A stretch of 32,354 bases of DNA, taken from the IMG/VR virus record IMGVR_UViG_3300044846_002181, positions 1-32,354 of that record; one strand, given 5' to 3'. Both the position numbers and the translations under genes were made by a program. Under the pieces are notes generated by a model, which made no database searches, was not told the DNA's origin, and worked only from the letters and a program-made list of their open reading frames with translations. The stretch is from a virus. Positions 1-6,410 of this stretch are shown one piece after another (within the stretch, counting starts at the first letter, position 1; every line of letters begins with the position of its first letter).

Positions 1-88
1 TTAAAACATGTTGGTCAGATGGGTCTGACCATCTTCTTGGGTCTAAAAAGTCTAATGCTACTAATAACAAATCTCTTTCCTTACTCAT
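1..88 (-). CDS. Partial paralogue of the 'QPEQEPVAW' phage family, N-terminus only
   Basis: Reading leftward from ATG at 88, the 29 residues visible (MSKERDLLLVAL...) are identical to the N-terminus of the next gene (81-485), because the DNA is a perfect copy. The gene runs off the left edge of the window. The start overlaps the stop of the 81-485 gene, the same junction seen between that gene and the one before it. GGAG lies 6 nt upstream of ATG 88; a second ATG at 91 is closer to the Shine-Dalgarno than usual. Function unknown. Confidence 0.7.
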   Translation of the reverse strand, partial: MSKERDLLLVALDFLDPRRWSDPSDQHVL

Positions 89-99
89 CATCTACTCCA
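1..99. repeat. Direct repeat copy 1 (99 bp, continues off the left edge)
   Basis: Bases 1-99 are identical to 398-496, an offset of 397. The repeat covers the start codon and N-terminal codons of two neighbouring paralogous genes, so it marks a recent tandem gene duplication or gene conversion. The left boundary is not visible. Confidence 0.95.
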
Positions 100-485
100 A
101 TGCCGTATGAAATCTCAGCAAAAATAATACCTTCTTCAAAAGCTACTTGTTCAGCTCTGGTGCTATACGCTTTTGATAACCTTTGTCTTTCTTCAAGTTC
201 AAAAGGCTCACGTTTTTGCGCTGATGCTGTGTATAGCGGTATTGGTTCTTTAATAGAATCATGCTCTTCCATGTAATGTTTTTTATCTGTACATACCCAT
301 TCGCTAAGTTTTCCATAAATTTCTGTTTCAATTATCCAAGCCACAGGTTCTTGCTCAGGTTGGGCGAGTAACAATTCAATATCCCTAGAAATAATATTTA
401 AAACATGTTGGTCAGATGGGTCTGACCATCTTCTTGGGTCTAAAAAGTCTAATGCTACTAATAACAAATCTCTTTCCTTACTCAT
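81..485 (-). CDS. Phage protein of unknown function, QPEQEPVAW/PLYTA family
   Basis: A 134-aa protein with a charged N-terminus, then 'LLAQPEQEPVAW' and 'PLYTASAQKREP'. These are the hallmark strings of small phage proteins common in proteobacterial phages whose role is not known. The upstream neighbour (478-825) has the same two strings, so the two are paralogues. ATG 485 is preferred over ATG 488 because GGAG then sits 6 nt upstream. The start lies inside the last codons of the upstream gene, suggesting translational coupling. No signal peptide or membrane segment is visible. Real gene: likely. Function: unknown. Confidence 0.75.
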   Translation of the reverse strand: MSKERDLLLVALDFLDPRRWSDPSDQHVLNIISRDIELLLAQPEQEPVAWIIETEIYGKLSEWVCTDKKHYMEEHDSIKEPIPLYTASAQKREPFELEERQRLSKAYSTRAEQVAFEEGIIFAEISYGIGVDDE

Positions 486-496
486 CATCTACTCCA
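398..496. repeat. Direct repeat copy 2 (99 bp)
   Basis: Identical to 1-99. Identity breaks at position 497 (G, against A at position 100), just upstream of the Shine-Dalgarno of the leftward gene. Confidence 0.95.
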
Positions 497-825
497 GTTA
501 TGCCGTGTGCTTTTTCTGCAAACCGAACCCCATCCACAAACCTATCATCATACCAATTTTCAAAACCATTTTTACCATCTAAACCATCACGTATCTCACC
601 ATCACTTAAAGGCTCACGGGTTGGTGGTGCTGTGTATAGGGGTATTACATAACCTCTTATTGCGGATTTTTCTTCTAGTACATATAACTCAATACTATCT
701 TGCATCCAAGCCACAGGCTCTTGCTCAGGTTGGGCGAGTAGTTCATTTATCTCGTAAATAAAATGTGGAGATATAGTATCCCCATAGTTCGCTATTCTTT
801 TAAGCAATTCTCTTTCTTTATTCAC
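478..825 (-). CDS. Phage protein of unknown function, QPEQEPVAW/PLYTA family
   Basis: A 115-aa protein containing 'LLAQPEQEPVAW' and 'PLYTAPPTREPLSDGEI', the diagnostic strings of this widespread phage family. Its C-terminus ('GVDDE') matches that of the downstream paralogue at 81-485, and both start with a 'KER(D/E)LL' N-terminus. It is soluble, acidic and has no recognised catalytic motif. AGAAAGG-like purines precede the ATG. It is part of the leftward operon, with 14 nt between it and the next gene upstream. Confidence 0.75.
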   Translation of the reverse strand: MNKERELLKRIANYGDTISPHFIYEINELLAQPEQEPVAWMQDSIELYVLEEKSAIRGYVIPLYTAPPTREPLSDGEIRDGLDGKNGFENWYDDRFVDGVRFAEKAHGITGVDDE

Positions 826-839
826 CTTTCTTCTCCACT

Positions 840-1049
840 TTAATTATATGCGATGCAATTTATCATTATTTGCCTTATTCTTTCATCGTCAATAGTATCT
901 TTTAATGCTTGTTCAAGTTCTGCTTCTTCATTAACATGTATTTCATTTAAGTAATCTTTGACCTCATCAGCTAACCATTCGTATTCCTTGTCGTCTTCTA
1001 GTATCCTTGCTACTTTTTTAAATAGGTTCACCACTACTTCTCTGTTCAT
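840..1049 (-). CDS. Small acidic hypothetical protein
   Basis: A 69-aa Glu/Asp-rich protein (MNREVVVNLFKKVARIL...) that looks helical throughout. ATG 1049 is chosen because it forms a TGATG stop/start junction with the upstream gene. An upstream in-frame start at 1061 would overlap that gene by 13 nt. No domain recognised; the coupled junction is the main support for it being real. Confidence 0.6.
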   Translation of the reverse strand: MNREVVVNLFKKVARILEDDKEYEWLADEVKDYLNEIHVNEEAELEQALKDTIDDERIRQIMINCIAYN

Positions 1050-1246
1050 CACACACCCCACTCAATAAAAAAGTCACATATCTCGTCATCATCTATTTCT
1101 TTCTTTACGTCCATATGCCACACGTAGTTCTGTGTGTCTATCTCAATGGTCAGGTATCTCTGACATAGGTTCTTCTGGTTGCAGTTAGTACCCATACATC
1201 TGGCACTGGTTGTTGGCAGTGGATACTGCATTTGTTGTAGCTTCAT
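1049..1246 (-). CDS. Small hypothetical protein with a Cys cluster
   Basis: A 65-aa protein. Residues 17-28 contain three cysteines (CMGTNCNQKNLC), which might bind a metal, though no standard zinc-finger spacing is present. The C-terminal half is acidic. The start overlaps the previous stop by 4 nt (ATGA), and the stop overlaps the next start in TGATG, so it is embedded in a coupled series. Function unknown. Confidence 0.6.
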   Translation of the reverse strand: MKLQQMQYPLPTTSARCMGTNCNQKNLCQRYLTIEIDTQNYVWHMDVKKEIDDDEICDFFIEWGV

Positions 1247-1494
1247 ATTTCACCCTCTATCTCAATGTAGTCCCCAACACGAGGAACATCTTCACCCGTT
1301 ACTTGCTGATAATATTCTTGTAGCACTATACCCTCCCATCCATCGTGCCATCCAGCAGGTACTGCTTTATACTCTTGTTTTACTGCTGACAATATACTCG
1401 CCACCACACCTGTTCTTCTTGTTATACTTGCTAAGCTATAACCCTTACTATATAAAACTTGTAATATTAGTGCGTAGTCAACGTCTCGACCCAT
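1243..1494 (-). CDS. Hypothetical protein, possible HTH
   Basis: An 83-aa protein. Residues about 18-40 (KGYSLASITRRTGVVASIL) have the spacing of a helix-turn-helix, as in small phage DNA-binding proteins. This is inference from pattern only. The remainder is Trp/Gly/acidic and resembles nothing I know. The start lies 28 nt inside the upstream gene, with GAGGG 5 nt before the ATG, which supports this start. Confidence 0.6.
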   Translation of the reverse strand: MGRDVDYALILQVLYSKGYSLASITRRTGVVASILSAVKQEYKAVPAGWHDGWEGIVLQEYYQQVTGEDVPRVGDYIEIEGEI

Positions 1495-1985
1495 AGTTCC
1501 CTCAATCTTTTTCGTTCGTCTTCACAATGAGATATGACTGCTTTATTATTTTGCATGAAGTTCACAATGTGAACCGCAGCCCCTGTGAGTTTGATTAGTT
1601 TTCTTTTTGTTGAATAGAAGGCGACTACCTCCCGTATAAAGGGCATCCATTCCTCGATCTCCATTCGGCAGTATAAATCACTACCATCACACCTAGCCAT
1701 CTTTGGCTTAGGCATCTTATAAGACTCGGTCTTACTTATCTTTTGTGCTACATTTTCTCTTACCCCTATTAGTCTAGCAACGGACTTCAAGGTCATCATT
1801 GGGCTACTTTCTTCTTCCTGGAGTTGTTTTTCTTTATTCTTGTAGTACCAGGCTAACTTTTCTGATCTATGTTTTTCTTCGTTAGCTTCAAATTTAGCTA
1901 CACGTTTAAGCCGTAATATTTCTTTATTCTTTTCTCTATACTCTCTATTCCTGAGAGCTTTCTTTATCTGTTCTTCTGTTTTCAT
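1467..1985 (-). CDS. Hypothetical basic protein with putative DNA-binding region
   Basis: A 172-aa protein. Residues 1-58 are Lys/Arg/Glu-rich and predicted coiled or extended helix. Residues about 64-112 (MTLKSVARLIGVRENVAQKI through EIEEW) resemble an AlpA/MerR-like winged HTH in outline, including a 'CRMEIEEWM' strand-helix end. A strong Shine-Dalgarno (GGAGG) precedes the ATG by 4 nt. It is the first gene after a gap of almost 200 bp that contains paired direct repeats, so it may have its own promoter. A regulatory role is possible but unproven. Confidence 0.65.
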   Translation of the reverse strand: MKTEEQIKKALRNREYREKNKEILRLKRVAKFEANEEKHRSEKLAWYYKNKEKQLQEEESSPMMTLKSVARLIGVRENVAQKISKTESYKMPKPKMARCDGSDLYCRMEIEEWMPFIREVVAFYSTKRKLIKLTGAAVHIVNFMQNNKAVISHCEDERKRLRELWVETLTTH

Positions 1986-2000
1986 AAGTCCTCCATAGTA

Positions 2001-2031
2001 ATTAAAATGCTGACCTATTGATTAAAGTGCT
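2001..2031. promoter_or_regulatory. Paired direct repeat ATTAAARTGCT upstream of the 1467-1985 gene
   Basis: ATTAAAATGCT at 2001 and ATTAAAGTGCT at 2021 differ at one base and are exactly 20 bp apart, about two helical turns. They lie 16-46 bp upstream of the leftward ATG at 1985, where a regulator could bind both sites on one DNA face. No convincing -35/-10 pair was identified. Confidence 0.35.
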
Positions 2032-2099
2032 TACATTAGCCCTCACCTTTTACCTATCTTCTATACCCAAGATGAATTGCAGTTAATATAGAAGTGGCA

Positions 2100-2171
2100 T
2101 CAATAGTACTTCAAGCCGTCAGCGTAGCCTTTAACATCCTTGTTGCGATATTTCCTTGGAGAGTAGGGCAC
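2100..2171 (-). CDS. Possible 23-aa micro-ORF
   Basis: GTG at 2171 opens a 23-codon frame rich in Tyr, Lys and Arg (PYSPRKYRNKDVKGYADGLKYY). The composition looks protein-like, and it follows the 2181-2642 gene after 9 nt. No Shine-Dalgarno is visible before the GTG, and an in-frame TAA lies four codons upstream. It could be a tiny gene or the remnant of a C-terminus. Confidence 0.3.
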   Translation of the reverse strand: MPYSPRKYRNKDVKGYADGLKYY

Positions 2172-2180
2172 TGCGTAATA

Positions 2181-2642
2181 TTATTTGTGTCGGCTAAAGG
2201 CTGCTATGGCAGCGACTCGCCCATGGTTTAAATCTTTCTTCAATATATCTTCGTTAGTTAGTAGAGCTTCGTTCACATTAGTTATTGCTCGGAAGGCTTT
2301 ATTAATTTCAGTGGATAAAGATTTTTTTAACTTATCTACCGCAACATCTGATTGTCTGTTGGGCATTACTATTAAGTAGCCTTTACCTCTCACATTAGTG
2401 AGATACATCTTATGGTCTTCTAAAAGGCTTTTCTTTACTCCCTCTAACATACCTAAGAACTCAAAAGCATAAGCCTCAAATTGTTTCTTAGACCCATAGG
2501 TAGGCAATTTAAGCTTAAAGTTATCCGCTAACCATTCGTTTGTTACAACATCCCCATAATTAAACATCTTCGCAATGTTGTTAGCTACTTTTAAATGAGG
2601 TTTATCTACTTCTTCTATGTATGTATCGTTATCAGTTATCAT
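2181..2642 (-). CDS. Putative winged-helix phage protein
   Basis: A 153-aa protein. Residues about 75-100 read 'HKMYLTNVRGKGYLIVMP', which resembles the last strand pair of OmpR/PhoB-type winged helices (typically VRGxGYxL). A helical Lys-rich segment and a C-terminal 'NHGRVAAIAAF' stretch follow. I infer a DNA-binding role, but no other domain is present. The ATG overlaps the stop of the 2639-3220 gene by 4 nt (ATGA), so the two are translationally coupled and may work together. Confidence 0.65.
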   Translation of the reverse strand: MITDNDTYIEEVDKPHLKVANNIAKMFNYGDVVTNEWLADNFKLKLPTYGSKKQFEAYAFEFLGMLEGVKKSLLEDHKMYLTNVRGKGYLIVMPNRQSDVAVDKLKKSLSTEINKAFRAITNVNEALLTNEDILKKDLNHGRVAAIAAFSRHK

Positions 2643-3220
2643 GCTAATATCTCCGCTGTAAATCTACCAAATGTACCACCTTTTTCAGGTCTAAATCCAC
2701 CGATACCTACGAACATCCCTGCATTATCTATAGACTGTTTCAACTGGTTAACATCCAATACATTCTCATCATATAGTAAACTGAAGGTAGTATTCCAGGA
2801 AACGAACTTAGGACGGTAGCAAATAACTCTTGCTTGTGATACTACTACACTGCGTCTATCTAAGTAGCGTTGTTCCCATAATTGTTCAATAGATAATTTC
2901 TTACCATAATCTAAAGGAGACAGCTCGTTCTCCATCATTGTTCCACGTTTAATTTGCATACCTAGTTTGTTTAGCTTGCCACCATTTACAATCGCAGCTC
3001 TTATGTTTTGTGTAGGTAGCACAACATTTAATTTATCATCCCAGTACAACAAACCACGCCATTGTGATTTAGCTATAGCATAGTGATCGTCTTCTGTTTT
3101 CTTACGTTTAGATGTAAGTTCTTTGTGGGCGATAGTCATTTCATCTAGTGGATCTGCAAGTCTGTCTGCTGATAATAAGATTGGTGATGTGCCTGTCAAT
3201 TTTACATTTAATTTTTTCAT
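2639..3220 (-). CDS. Conserved phage protein with C-terminal glycine-rich loop
   Basis: A 193-aa protein. It opens with a beta-strand (KKLNVKLTGTSPILLSADRL), then 'ADPLDEMTIAHKELTSKRKK', and ends 'GIGGFRPEKGGTFGRF'. I recall a family of phage proteins with this architecture (N-terminal 'LADPL..', central 'DRR.VVV.QARV...RP', C-terminal G-rich loop). Its function is unknown. The terminal loop resembles the G-loop of RAMP-fold (Cas5/Cas7-like) proteins, but that is only a shape resemblance. The gene lies just downstream, in the direction of transcription, of the pentamer/hairpin array. Confidence 0.7.
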   Translation of the reverse strand: MKKLNVKLTGTSPILLSADRLADPLDEMTIAHKELTSKRKKTEDDHYAIAKSQWRGLLYWDDKLNVVLPTQNIRAAIVNGGKLNKLGMQIKRGTMMENELSPLDYGKKLSIEQLWEQRYLDRRSVVVSQARVICYRPKFVSWNTTFSLLYDENVLDVNQLKQSIDNAGMFVGIGGFRPEKGGTFGRFTAEILA

Positions 3221-3248
3221 TTTATTTCTCTGTTATGGTTAATGTTAT

Positions 3249-3260
3249 CCCCTTATGGGG
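3249..3260. other. CCCC-TTAT-GGGG hairpin at the array edge
   Basis: A perfect 4-bp GC stem with a 4-nt loop. It ends one base before the first CTNNG pentamer of the array, so it may mark the array boundary. No T-tract follows on either strand, so it is not an obvious terminator. Confidence 0.5.
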
Positions 3261-3990
3261 CTTTGCTCTGCTCCGCTACACTGCGCTCCGCTACACTGCG
3301 CTAGGCTTCGCTCTGTGGTACGAATACCGCACTAATAACTCTTAGAACTACTAGTACGCTACTTTGTAGCCTTTGCTTTGCTATGCTCAGCTTGGCTATG
3401 CTCTGCTCCGCTACGCTTAGTGGTACGAATACCGCACTAATAACTCTTAGAACTACTAGTACGCTACTTTGTAGCCTGTGCTTTGCTAAGCTTAGCTAGG
3501 CTTCGCTTTGCTCTGCTGCGCTTCACTCTGTGGTACGAATACCGCATTAATAACTACATGAATTACTAATACGCTACTTTGTAGCCTGTGCTTTGCTTTG
3601 CTTGGCTCAGCTCAGCTTGGCTTCGCTTAGCTCTGTGGTACGAATACCGCATTAATAACTACTGGAATTACTAATACGCTACTTTGTAGCCTTTGCTTTG
3701 CTGGGCTTTGCTGCGCTAAACTTGGCTTCGCTTTGCTGTGCTCTGCTGTGCTAAGCTATGTGGTACGAATACCGCATTAATAACTACTGGAATTACTAAT
3801 ACGCTACTTTGTAGCCTATGCTGCGCTCCGCTGCGCTCTACTAAGCTGGGCTCCGCTTTGCTCAACTTTGCTGGGCTGGGCTATGTGGTACGAATACCGC
3901 ACTAATAACTCTTAGAACTACTAGTACGCTACTTTGTAGCCTGTGCTTTGCTGGGCTCAGCTATATTTCGCTCTGCTATGCAATGCTTCG
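3261..3990. repeat. Interspersed array: six 55-bp hairpin cores in CTNNG pentamer runs
   Basis: Cores begin at 3316, 3421, 3531, 3636, 3761 and 3886, each running TGGTACGAATACCGC ... GCTACTTTGTAGC. Cores 1, 2 and 6 are identical (type A). Cores 4 and 5 are identical (type B), and core 3 is a close B variant. Between cores are runs of 10, 11, 10, 14 and 14 pentamers of form CTNNG, with a run of 11 before core 1 and about 10 decaying ones after core 6. Core spacings are 105, 110, 105, 125 and 125 bp, all multiples of 5. Each core can form TGTGGTA/TACCGCA (loop CGAA) and GCTAC/GTAGC (loop TTT) hairpins. Stops in all frames exclude coding. Function unknown. Confidence 0.95.
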
Positions 3991-4002
3991 CTTTTGTTTT
4001 TG

Positions 4003-4242
4003 TTAAATTAACTCCTCGTATCCATGTAATACTTTTAGCTTCCTTGCTAAGTCCTCTATATTAATAGACACAATGCTATCGTTTTCTAAGTCAACAAGCC
4101 AATGTCCATTAGGTGACTTAATTATCTTTTTATTTACTTTATCTAACTTACGTCTCATTCGTGCAGTTAGGGCTTCTAAGTTAATTGGTTTCTTCTGGGA
4201 CACTCCCAGCGTGTTTGTAATATTAGTCGTTAATGATTTCAT
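4003..4242 (-). CDS. Small basic hypothetical protein
   Basis: A 79-aa protein from ATG 4242; an upstream TTG at 4248 in frame is less likely. It is Lys/Arg-rich in the middle (TARMRRKLDKVNKKIIKSP), followed by a 'NGHWLVDLENDSIVSI' stretch that looks like a beta-hairpin. It overlaps the end of the 4223-5212 gene by 20 nt. No strong Shine-Dalgarno is visible, so translation may depend on coupling. It is the last gene before the pentamer array. Function unknown. Confidence 0.55.
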   Translation of the reverse strand: MKSLTTNITNTLGVSQKKPINLEALTARMRRKLDKVNKKIIKSPNGHWLVDLENDSIVSINIEDLARKLKVLHGYEELI

Positions 4243-5212
4243 TGTCAAGCTTTTTTGTTAAGTCAAAGAATGCACAGCGGTGTGCTGATTTTCCAACTTG
4301 CTTCTGACACATCTGTACAAAGCGAACATCTCTTTTATAATCTTTGATGTCCTCATTCTCATAAGCCCCTGATTTTAATACACTTACCAATACATACAAG
4401 TGCTTGTATATTGTCTTCCCGTCCAGGGTTGTCCCCTGTTCGTATCTTGCGATCCACTCTTCCCTAGGCAGTATCGGTCTGAATTCCTTTTCGTAAAGTG
4501 TAGTTACCCCTTTTTCATCTGTTCTAAACTCCCTTATGTTTTTAAATATTGCATCTGTATCTCGTGCTATGAGTTCATCAATACCTTTGCTGTATATCTT
4601 ATGTTTGGGCAATATGATCTCTTTCTTTATCGTCTTTATTGGACTTGGCTCAGGCATTATCCGTTTCCGTCTGCCCTGACTTAGCATTGAGTAACTGTCC
4701 TCATAGAACTTCTTAGCTTCTTTTATCGCTTCATATAAGTCGTCCCACAGGGCTAGGTGTTCATATGCTTTCTGCCACTCCATTAGTCGTGTGTTTAAAC
4801 TCTTTAGCCTTGGTGCTACTTCTTTAGCTCTAGCGGTCAGTTTGGCTGTGTTGGCTACTTGTAGCGGTCGCCCTTTTCTTTTGCGTATGCGTGATGTTGC
4901 GTCACCTTGCTCACCGTACGATAGGTCAAATGCCAGGCAATAGATGGGTTTCGCTTTATATCCAGTCCCTGCTGATATCCGTTTCAAGAGCGTTCCACAG
5001 TATGCGGACGACTTCCGCCATATGACTGCTTCCTCTACCAAATGCTCCTGCGTTATAAAACGTGAGTCAACATACAGCATATTTTTATCTACTTCATACC
5101 TTATATATACGCTCATAGGAATAGTCCCATGTTCCAAAGGCACTCCTTTCTTTTTGTCATGTACTGCAAACGTATAGTGGGGGAAATCTCTCATTAGTTC
5201 TCGTGGTGTCAT
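4223..5212 (-). CDS. Unrecognised 329-aa phage protein
   Basis: The protein is basic, with about 15% Lys plus Arg concentrated in residues 105-140 and 175-215. The N-terminus (residues 15-60) looks beta-rich. The centre contains long amphipathic helices (about 120-180). The C-terminus has three cysteines near residues 305-315. I recognise no catalytic motif. The ATG overlaps the methyltransferase stop by 4 nt (ATGA), so it is cotranslated with that gene. It might be a modification-linked DNA-binding or replication-associated protein, but this is only context. Confidence 0.7.
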   Translation of the reverse strand: MTPRELMRDFPHYTFAVHDKKKGVPLEHGTIPMSVYIRYEVDKNMLYVDSRFITQEHLVEEAVIWRKSSAYCGTLLKRISAGTGYKAKPIYCLAFDLSYGEQGDATSRIRKRKGRPLQVANTAKLTARAKEVAPRLKSLNTRLMEWQKAYEHLALWDDLYEAIKEAKKFYEDSYSMLSQGRRKRIMPEPSPIKTIKKEIILPKHKIYSKGIDELIARDTDAIFKNIREFRTDEKGVTTLYEKEFRPILPREEWIARYEQGTTLDGKTIYKHLYVLVSVLKSGAYENEDIKDYKRDVRFVQMCQKQVGKSAHRCAFFDLTKKLDNEIIND

Positions 5213-5994
5213 AGTAGTTCTCTTAATATAGCGTTACCGATTACTTCGGTGACTAAAGGTGACAAGCTGTTACCCAACATTAGATAAAGCTTTCCGTCAC
5301 CCAACCCTCTGGATACCCTAATGCCCTTTCGTATTCTACTGGCGTTAGCTTCCGTATTCTCAATGATGCAAGAGGATAAGCGTTCAAGAGAGACCCCACC
5401 CTTCCAAGGTAACAACATCGGTGCAGAGTCTTCACACCCTCTTGAGCGTAGAGCCTGTCTATAGATTTCTGGCTTAAAAGATACTTCTCGTCCACCTCTA
5501 CTTCTAAGATGTCCGATAATGAACGTCCGTTTTCTTCTGCAATAAGCTCCATAGTCGAGAGCATCTGTGTCTGTATAAGTGAGTTTGTAGTCATTAAAAA
5601 TATCCTCTAATTGTTTTCTATATTTTTTTACTTGCGGTACGTTTTCTATCAACACCCATTCTGGTTGTAGTTCTTTAGCCAGTCTTCCGAACTCATGGAC
5701 TAATCCACTCTCCGCACCCTCTAAACCTTTATGCGATCCTTTTGCTGCAATACTAAGGTCTGTGCAGGGGAACCCCCCTGTAAGTACATCAACATGTTTG
5801 ATCCCTGCTTCCCATAATGAGGAGTGTGTTACCCCCCTGATATCTCCAAATATAGGCACGTTTTTCCAATGTCTTTGCAGCACGGTCTGTGCTTCTTTAT
5901 TCCACTCCACAAACCCTACAGTTTCAAACCCTCCTGTCTTCTCAAGCCCAAGGCTAAACCCTCCTATACCTGCAAACAGACTTAGCACTTTCAT
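5209..5994 (-). CDS. dcm: DNA cytosine-5 methyltransferase with an abnormal target-recognition region
   Basis: A 261-aa protein. It would transfer a methyl group from S-adenosylmethionine to C5 of cytosine, commonly protecting phage DNA from host restriction. Motif I is FAGIGGFSLGLE (residues 7-18). Motif IV is GGFPC (catalytic Cys77), motif VI is ENV (117-119), motif VIII is YCRRKRTFIIG (151-161), and motif X is LGNSLSPLVTEVIGNAI (240-256). The catalytic core looks intact. The segment between motifs VIII and X, which should hold the target-recognition domain, is Arg/Ser-rich and atypical in this frame. The expected family strings are instead readable in the +1 frame (see 5280-5594). It starts 1 nt after the upstream gene. 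Activity and specificity are therefore uncertain. Confidence 0.85.
   Translation of the reverse strand: MKVLSLFAGIGGFSLGLEKTGGFETVGFVEWNKEAQTVLQRHWKNVPIFGDIRGVTHSSLWEAGIKHVDVLTGGFPCTDLSIAAKGSHKGLEGAESGLVHEFGRLAKELQPEWVLIENVPQVKKYRKQLEDIFNDYKLTYTDTDALDYGAYCRRKRTFIIGHLRSRGGREVSFKPEIYRQALRSRGCEDSAPMLLPWKGGVSLERLSSCIIENTEANASRIRKGIRVSRGLGDGKLYLMLGNSLSPLVTEVIGNAILRELL
5280..5594 (-). other. Overlapping +1-frame segment with methyltransferase TRD motifs
   Basis: This 104-codon open frame inside the methyltransferase gene reads 'SLSDILEVEVDEKYLLSQ' and then 'RKLTPVEYERALGYPEGW'. These are typical of the target-recognition region and motif IX of C5-methyltransferases, and they appear in family order. 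The frame ends at TAA 5280-5282, while motif X continues in the main frame. The first string overlaps the DNA encoding main-frame motif VIII, so a simple single-base error cannot recover both. Likely origins are a deletion plus a compensating indel, or programmed frameshifting. An ATG at 5594 exists, but no clear ribosome site was found. Confidence 0.7.
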
Positions 5995-5995
5995 C

Positions 5996-6250
5996 TTAAC
6001 CGCCTATGTGGTGTGTCTTCTTCATGCAGGGGTCTCTAGGCACACTCTCAACCCACTCCATGCCATCGTATGTTGCAGGGAAGTACACATAATTAGTTGT
6101 CCATGCTGTAAATGAATCGCCCCAAGCTAGTCCATAACTCTCCCCATCAAACTCTCTTGTCATCTCCTCTTCTGTTAGGGTTGTAGCAAGGGAGGTGATA
6201 TCCTCCCCGAGTGATCTTATTTCTTTTTCTAATTCTTGTTTCCAGTTCAT
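5996..6250 (-). CDS. Small hypothetical protein
   Basis: An 84-aa acidic protein. The N-terminal 30 residues form a likely helix (MNWKQELEKEIRSLGEDI). The rest is aromatic-rich with 'WGDSFTAWTTNYVYFPATYDG', typical of a beta-sheet. GGAG in the preceding gene sits upstream of the ATG, and the spacing to that gene's stop is 1 nt. Function unknown. Confidence 0.6.
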   Translation of the reverse strand: MNWKQELEKEIRSLGEDITSLATTLTEEEMTREFDGESYGLAWGDSFTAWTTNYVYFPATYDGMEWVESVPRDPCMKKTHHIGG

Positions 6251-6251
6251 T

Positions 6252-6410
6252 TCAGCTCTCCCTCTCTATGTGGATAAGATATGTTGGGTTGTCGTATAGC
6301 GGAAAGTCCTCAAACTGTTTAATAATTATCCGCAAAGCTTCATTAACATCTTCTGGTAGATTACGGGCTGTACCAAAGTAATACCCTTGGAAAAATATAT
6401 CGTAGTTCAT
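6252..6410 (-). CDS. 52-aa hypothetical protein
   Basis: A short gene from ATG 6408-6410 to TGA 6252-6254. The protein starts MNYDIFFQGYYFGTARNLPE and ends ...YLIHIERES. The start overlaps the stop of 6407-6649 as ATGA, and the stop lies 1 nt before the next ATG, so it fills what otherwise looks like a gap in the operon. Aromatic-rich N-terminus; no known domain. Confidence 0.6.
   Translation of the reverse strand: MNYDIFFQGYYFGTARNLPEDVNEALRIIIKQFEDFPLYDNPTYLIHIERES

Noticed and set aside
3148-3345. Rightward open frame entering the array
   Set aside because: It is antisense to the 2639-3220 gene and its tail is simply translated pentamer repeats.
3261-3990. CRISPR array
   Set aside because: Repeats are spaced by low-complexity CTNNG pentamers rather than unique spacers, spacer lengths differ in steps of 5, and no cas genes are present.
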